This document shows, piece after piece, positions 58,300-64,000 of a stretch of 64,000 nucleotides of DNA. Source of the stretch: Primula veris. Taxonomy: Eukaryota; Streptophyta; Magnoliopsida; Ericales; Primulaceae. The DNA is taken from contig OY821749.1 of NCBI GenBank assembly GCA_963682055.1, forward strand, positions 30,697,631 to 30,761,630. Reading direction: 5' to 3'. Made by a program: the position numbers and the translations under genes. How positions within the stretch are numbered: the first letter of the stretch is position 1; each line of letters begins with the position of its first letter. Below the pieces are notes generated by a model, which was given only the letters and a program-made list of their open reading frames with translations, did not search any database and was not told the DNA's origin.

Positions 58300-59230
58300 A
58301 ACGCTTGTTTGACAAAAATTTCTTAACAGATAAGTTTTGGGTTACTCTTAAACCGCTTGATAAAGTAATGTTCGATAAATATCACTAATAATGATTTATT
58401 CCGGTCCTGAGTTGGGTGAATGAAGTAAAGTAATATTCTCGCTAAATGCATTAAGTAATAAAAAAAAATAATTCTTAAAAAATAATAATTCTTAAGGGTC
58501 TAATAAAAATATAAAGTAATATTTATTAAATTTCATAAAAAAAATATATAACGTAGATCAAAATTTTCAATCAATTAACAATACCATCACAATAATTATT
58601 TTATTTTAAAATATGTATCTATGGTTGATTTTTTTTTCCACCTAAAACAAAATGAATCTCATCTTTGACTTTTTGTAAACCTTGTATAATTTCTGAAATA
58701 TTTTGCTCGTGTTGGAGCAAATAGTTGATTAAAATAACTATTGCTTGAAATGCCTCATTTGACGACACATTTGAGATAACGCTACTATCATCTGGTTCAG
58801 TATCATTTTCATCATCATTATTCATTACCGATTGAATAATTTTTTCGTCTGTAGGTGATTTCATAACTGTATCATTCTTGTTAGGATAGTTCAAAATATG
58901 TTCAGCATCCATCACATTTCTATATCGTAAATTAAAAATGACATCATATAATACTTGGATATTTTCATCTAAAATAATAAATATTCATTTATCGGTAAAT
59001 GAATAATTTATTCATTTATCGATAAATTAATAAACTCGCTAAATGAATAATTTTTTTCGGTACGAAGTGTACTACTTTAAAAAAGTTTAACACTAATAGA
59101 CCGGTACTTTGAGTATTTTTATTATTTAACTTTAGACCTACAGACTCTTCAAACTCGAAAACCAAATTCCAATCATATACTATTTTTTTTAATAAGCCAA
59201 ATGAAAAAATCACGTTTTTTTTTTCCTGAT
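58300..59230 (-). mobile_element. pogo/Tigger-like transposon remnant
   Basis: On the minus strand, coding for the tail of a Tigger/pogo-type transposase lies at 58,619 to about 58,990: ENIQVLYDVIFNLRYR, NVMDAEHILNYPNKND, SPTDEKIIQSVMNND and LQKVKDEIHFVLGGKK. The order and style match plant Tc1/mariner-pogo elements as I know them. The catalytic DDE core is absent. Surrounding AT-rich repeats of TTCATTTATCGATAAA and CGCTAAATGAATAA type (58,985-59,060 and about 58,430-58,450) look like element sequence. Borders are approximate. Confidence 0.65.
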
Positions 59231-60660
59231 AACGTGATTTTTTAATTTGTATCCCACTTTATAAAATACGTTAACATTTGTATATTTTTATTGTTAATAG
59301 AAAAAAAAAACTTGTTTTTTTATTTGTATCCTACTTTACAAAAGTAATACCTTAACATTTGTATGTTTCTATTGTTATTAGGAAAAAAAACGTGATTAAA
59401 TATAAAAATTCGATAATACCAACATTAGAGCCTTCTTTTTGAGAAATTATATTGAGAAAAGAAAACGGAAAATAGAACTGAAGGGAAATAAGTGAAAGGA
59501 AAAACCCACCAAATTCAACTTCGATCAATTTAGTACCCAAGCTTTCAATATATCTTCAATGAGCACCAAATTCTACTTACTTCTATTTTCAATTTAGTGT
59601 ACCAATTTCGTATATTAATATAAAAACAATCATAAGTGAAAGGGAAAATATAAAATAACATTAACTAATTAATAGAAATTCACTCATTAAAATTTAACAA
59701 AAATCGAAAAAATGGTGTAGTTAGAAAAGGCAATACCTTAAAATTAAAACACACAAAAAATAAAACAAATATCAGACATCTTTATTATACATGATCAAGA
59801 GTTAGTACGTTTTCCGTAAAATAATTACTCATATGTCTACAAAAACACATGCAACTTTGACCTGTAAAATTTTCAAACCTAAATTCCGAAAATGAAATTT
59901 TCCAAAAGTTAATCACATAATTCATATTTAGAACTGTATGATGAAATTTTTAAACGTTTCATTTCGACAATTTAAATACAAAAAAAAAAAAACACAAGTC
60001 AAAGTTGTACGTATTTTCATAGAACACTTATTCTAAGATGGGATAAGTTTTAAAAAAGATAATGTTATTTATGAATGATTTAACGATAGTTCAAGTATCT
60101 TATAAATAAAAATTGAAATAGTTAAATGTTGATTGACAATGGGCTAAACATCATAATACTAAGTGATAAATAATTAAATAGTTAAATGTTGATTGACAAT
60201 GGGCTAAACATCATGATACTAAGTGATAAATAATTAAAGAGGTTATATATGGACACCAACTTATACATCAACTTAAACACTTTTTTTTTGTAAGACGCTT
60301 CAAATTAAGATTTGGCTAATAAAAATCTCCACCGTTTTCCGAGATGTATAACGACATGTTTTGAAAATTATAATTTAAAAATTCAAAACATGTGATTATA
60401 CATCTTGAAAAACAAAACAAAACGTATATCTGTGTTTCCGTCATGAAATCGTAAAGATTTAAATTAGTCGAATCTTAATTTAAAACGTTTTTTTAAAAAA
60501 AAAAAAAGTACATGACGTATAAATTGAAAAGTTTATATTAACATCAAATTACACACTTTTTTACAAAAATCCACCGTTTTTACGATAGTATAATGATATA
60601 GCCTGTCACATATATAAATAATAAATAATAAATAATAAACAAAATAAAAAATAAAAAATT
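59231..60660. other. AT-rich intergenic region with a decayed MITE
   Basis: No coding signal. At about 59,808-60,045 are arms resembling the CTCC-type Stowaway family (TTTTCCGTAAAATAATTACT, CATGCAACTTTGACCTGTAA, and inverted CAAGTCAAAGTTGTACGTAT). The ORFs at 59,016-59,213 and 59,352-59,540 are AT-rich and unsupported. Confidence 0.45.
60116..60235. repeat. 60-bp tandem duplication
   Basis: Two copies of a unit containing GTTAAATGTTGATTGACAAT and GGGCTAAACATCAT, starting near 60,116 and 60,176. They differ at a single visible base (CATAATACT/CATGATACT), so the event is recent. Confidence 0.92.
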
Positions 60661-60667
60661 GTTCTCC

Positions 60668-60669
60668 CA

Positions 60670-60700
<31 letters not shown>

Positions 60701-60731
60701 TGTGTTGGCGGCGTGAAGAAGGTACACTAAA
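60668..60731 (+). promoter_or_regulatory. CT-microsatellite and putative non-coding first exon of the FGAM synthase gene
   Basis: A run of about 12-13 CT dinucleotides (60,670-60,694) is followed by CACTCTCTGTGTTGGCGGCG and a donor-like GAAGAAGGTACAC (exon end about 60,721). CT-rich leaders are common in plant 5' UTRs. Splicing to the acceptor TTGTTTACAG at 62,531 would remove a 1.8-kb leader intron. Inference only. Confidence 0.45.
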
Positions 60732-62000
60732 TTTAATTCAATTTAATTCTTTATTTACTTTTAAGTGTAAAACCATTTTTTGCTATACAAAAAAGATTAA
60801 ATCTTTCTTATTTATTGATTATTCATGTGCTCTAAGTTTTAAAGATGAACTTTTTTTTGTTTGCAAGATAAAAAGATAAGTCTTTAACAATTTGGAGAAC
60901 TGCTTAAGCCATTAGTGTTTTACACAAAAATATTAAAAATTTGTTTTTTGTGTTTTTTTTTTTATGTGAGTGAGCATTTTTTTTTAATGTTATTTGGTTG
61001 ATTATGTGCTCTACGTTTTAAGATGACCTTTTTTTTCTTGTTTGGAAGATAAAAATACAGTCTTTGTTTTGGAGGATTGCTTAAACCATTTGTGTTCTAC
61101 ACAATCTTTTTTTTAATGTATTTTAGATAAAGATTAAGCCTTTGTATTTAGTTTTTTATGTAGTAAACATTACTTTTTGTATTTGGTTATTTTTTTTGAA
61201 GTTTGAGTTCTTGTTTGGAAGATAAAAAAGATAGGATGTGGTTTTAGATATTGTCACTTGAATGATCAGGTTATATTAAATTATTTGTGTTCTGCATAAA
61301 AAAAGTATATTATTATCGGTTGAGTACAATAATTTTTGTTTACGGGTGAACCTTTTTTTGTACCGTATTGGTTAATTAAGTGCTCTACATTTAAACGATG
61401 AGATTTTTCTTGTTGGGAGATAAAAAGACAAGATTAGTGCTGTTTGAATTTTTTGGCTAAAGGACCACTTGGACATGGTATAATCGTAGAGTTTTGTATT
61501 AAATTAGTGCGTTGTAGTTTCAATTTGTTTATGAGTTTAGCAGTTTTTATCTTTTTGGTGTTATTTGCGGCCTTATTTTGTTACATCTCGAACTTTTTTG
61601 TAAAGCCAAGTTGTAATGAAGTTGGTTATAGATTTAAGTTGTTTTTTAATCAAGCAATTCTTTTTGTTTTGTCGTTTTTTGTGTCTCTTGTTTGGTTCCA
61701 GCTTTAACCTTAACTTTATTTGTTGCTTTGAAGCTAAGTAGTAATTTATTTAGTTTTGCCAATAAAAGCTTTAGTTGATTTGATAAAATTGTAAGGATCT
61801 CTCTTGACTTTAACATACTATAGTTTTTTTTATAAATTTCTAAGAATTTGCTATACGTTTTGGGAATTGGATGAGTTAAATTCAGGCAACAGCTTCATGT
61901 ATCTTGCTTCCTTCATAGTGTGTTCATTTCAGATCATATAAAATAATGTGAAAGCCATCCACACTATATAGCTTAGTAGTTGAGAGGAATATATTGCAGA

Positions 62001-62188
62001 TTTGTTTGGTTGCTAACTTGCTACATATAACTTCAGTCTTTAACTCATAAGTTGTACCACGTTGGTTGCCTGGCTTACTTCTGAGCTTTTTAGTTTTATT
62101 TCCTGAAAAAGTTGGTATCTTTAAGCTGTATGAAACATATGCTTCACTGGAGATAATTTTTTTTTAGAAGGTGCTGCCAAACAAGCCC
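62001..62188. mobile_element. MITE of the TTTGGTTGCAGC family (upstream of FGAM synthase)
   Basis: Left end ATTTGTTTGGTTGCTAACTT, right end GGTGCTGCCAAACAAGCCCT, about 188 bp. It lies in the proposed leader intron. Confidence 0.65.
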
Positions 62189-62562
62189 TGTGTATCACTT
62201 AGAAACATTTTGAAGCTTCACTTATAACTGTTCTTATTTATCAAGTTGTCAACTAATTCCCTCTGAAATTGAATTTGATGTAAGTATTCGTGCATATATA
62301 TGTTTGTGACAATATAAACATATATATCTTCTTAACGTTCACATTGGAGGGAAAATATTTAGTTAAGCCCCTATTTGCTAATCAAGTAATCATCAAAGCG
62401 TTCCGTCCTCTGCACATATAAGCACAATCCTGGACATATAAGCACATTACTTTTGGTGCTGCTATCCGTTATTTACTTGAGCAAACATGTGATGGTCCAG
62501 TTATAGAGAAGCTTTTTTTGCTTGTTTACAGGACAATATCGGGGATCCCAAGTTCTGGAAAG

Positions 62563-64000
62563 ATGACTTCTTTGGAAATTACTGCAAAAGAGTTTCTACA
62601 AGTTTGTGCTCTCATTTAATCTTTTTCTTTCGTTATCATGCTTAATTTATTGTTATTATTTGATTGTTAAACTTTTTCATTACTTAAAATTCAGGGGTCT
62701 CATCGGCAAAGCCTAGTTTTATTAAGAAAATCACCACAACAAAGAAATCGTGTACTTTGGGGTTCGTTTCGCCGACCAAATTCGTCTCTACGACTATCAG
62801 CTAAAGGGTTTTCTACTAGGTCCTCGAAACTAGAAAAGACCAGAGCTTTAGTATCCGAAAACGTGACCAGTTCCGATATTAAACCGAGCAAAATTGCCAA
62901 AGACGTCGTTCATTTTTTTCGTATTCCATTAATTCAAGAAAGCGCAACTGCCGAGCTTTTGAAAACAGTTCAGGCCAAAGTTTCGAATCAAATAATCAGT
63001 CTAAAAACTGAGCAGTGTTTCAATATTGGATTAAATTCCCCTATTTCAAATGAAAAACTCATGGTTCTAAAATGGCTTTTGGGAGAAACTTATGAGCCGG
63101 ATTATTTGGGCACAGAAAGTTTCCTACAAAATGAGAAGAAATTGGGTTCAAATTCCGTGGTTATCGAAGTTGGCCCCCGTTTGTCTTTTACAACCGCTTG
63201 GTCCTCTAATGCAGTATCTATATGTCACGCTTGTGGGTTATCAGAAGTAACTCGAATAGAACGATCAAGGAGGTACTTGATATCCGCTAAGGATGGAAAC
63301 AGAATATCAGGAAATCAAATTAACGAGTTCGCGACTTTGGTTCACGACAGAATGACCGAATGCGTATATACGGATCGTTTGACATCTTTCGAGACAGATA
63401 TGGTTCCAGAAGAAGTTCAATACGTACCCGTAATGCAAAAGGGACGAAAGGCTTTAGAGGAAATTAATGCTAAAATGGGGTTGGCTTTTGATGAACAAGA
63501 TTTAGAGTATTACACTAAGCTTTTCCGTGACGATATTAAACGAGACCCAACAACTGTTGAGTTATTCGATATTGCTCAGTCGAATAGCGAACATAGCCGA
63601 CACTGGTTTTTCACAGGTAATATTGTAATTGACGGTGAAAAAATGAAAAACACATTAATGCAAATCGTGAAAAGTACTCTCGAGGCCAATCCAAGCAATT
63701 CAGTGATCGGGTTTAAAGACAACTCTAGCGCGATCAGGGGATTTCCGGTGAAGCACCTAAGGCCCGTTAAGCCCGGTTCGTCAGGCCCGTTGGATTTTAT
63801 AGCTCGTGACCTCGACGTTTTATTGACTGCCGAGACACATAATTTCCCATGCGCCGTTGCGCCTTACCCGGGTGCAGAGACAGGCGCCGGAGGAAGGATT
63901 CGGGATACGCATGCGACAGGGAGGGGTAGTTTCATAACTGCGTCCACAGCCGGGTATTGTGTAGGGAATTTGAACATGGAAGGGTCTTATGCCCCTTGGG
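62563..64000 (+). CDS. Phosphoribosylformylglycinamidine (FGAM) synthase, N-terminal part, runs off window
   Basis: Coding exon 1 is 62,563-62,601 (13 codons) and exon 2 runs from 62,695 past the window end, open for 435 codons. FGAM synthase (purL/FGAMS) converts FGAR, glutamine and ATP to FGAM, the fourth step of purine synthesis, in plastids and mitochondria. The Ser/Arg-rich first 70 residues look like a transit peptide. Then come HFFRIPLIQESATAELLKTV (PurS-like part), VIEVGPRLSFTTAWSSNAVS, and SQSNSEHSRHWFFTGNIVI with the conserved SEHSRHW of the ATP-binding region. Next are DNSSAIRGF, LTAETHNFPCAVAPYPGAET and GGRIRDTHATGRGS. The C-terminal glutaminase domain lies beyond the window. A 5'-UTR acceptor (TTTACAG) lies 32 bp before the ATG. 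Confidence 0.95.

Noticed and set aside
61444..61707. 87-codon hydrophobic ORF
   Set aside because: AT-rich sequence in the proposed leader intron of the FGAM synthase gene; the hydrophobicity follows from T-rich codons.

Overview
The window is nuclear DNA from a flowering plant, almost certainly a eudicot. It is strongly AT-rich. Its genes have short exons, GT-AG introns and AT-rich introns, and its protein families are plant ones: SYP13-type syntaxin, GT47 exostosin, plant GH3 glucosidase, DC1-domain proteins, an RTM2-like alpha-crystallin protein and organellar-type FGAM synthase. The LTRs resemble plant Copia/SIRE LTRs. The species cannot be named from sequence alone.

Layout. 1-2.2 kb is a 23-bp minisatellite. 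2.2-7.3 kb is gene-free. 7,294-10,858 is a three-level nest of solo LTRs from one family, each with an intact 5-bp target-site duplication. 11.7-21.9 kb carries two tandem exostosin-family (GT47) genes on the + strand, each with three exons. 22.35-23.25 kb (-) is an unrecognised repeat protein whose tail is a copied syntaxin exon. 24.4-28.7 kb (-) is the complete 13-exon syntaxin gene. 32.4-33.3 kb (+) is a Lys/Glu-rich protein. 34.45-39.3 kb (-) is a complete 10-exon GH3 beta-glucosidase. 39.3-47 kb is gene-poor. 47.1-48.05 kb (+) is a two-exon RTM2-like protein with a C-terminal anchor, followed by a 5'-truncated LINE. 49-57.2 kb is a DC1-domain cluster: two relics, one large gene carrying a +1 frameshift, and an inverted pseudogene. 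A small 75-aa protein gene lies inside that cluster. 57.5-59.2 kb holds organelle-like sequence and a pogo/Tigger transposase tail. 62.5 kb to the window end is the start of an FGAM synthase (purL-type) gene.

Mobile DNA shapes the window. A family of roughly 130-200 bp inverted-repeat MITEs occurs at nine or more places, mostly in introns or just beside genes. Two long fold-back elements each carry two G-boxes. There are CTCC-type Stowaway-like elements and a hAT-type MITE that was duplicated in tandem.

The genes do not form a pathway. Exostosins, syntaxin and the secreted GH3 enzyme all belong to the secretory or cell-wall side of the cell, but their adjacency looks incidental. All exon models were assembled by eye from splice signals, reading frame and family knowledge. 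No search or alignment program was run.
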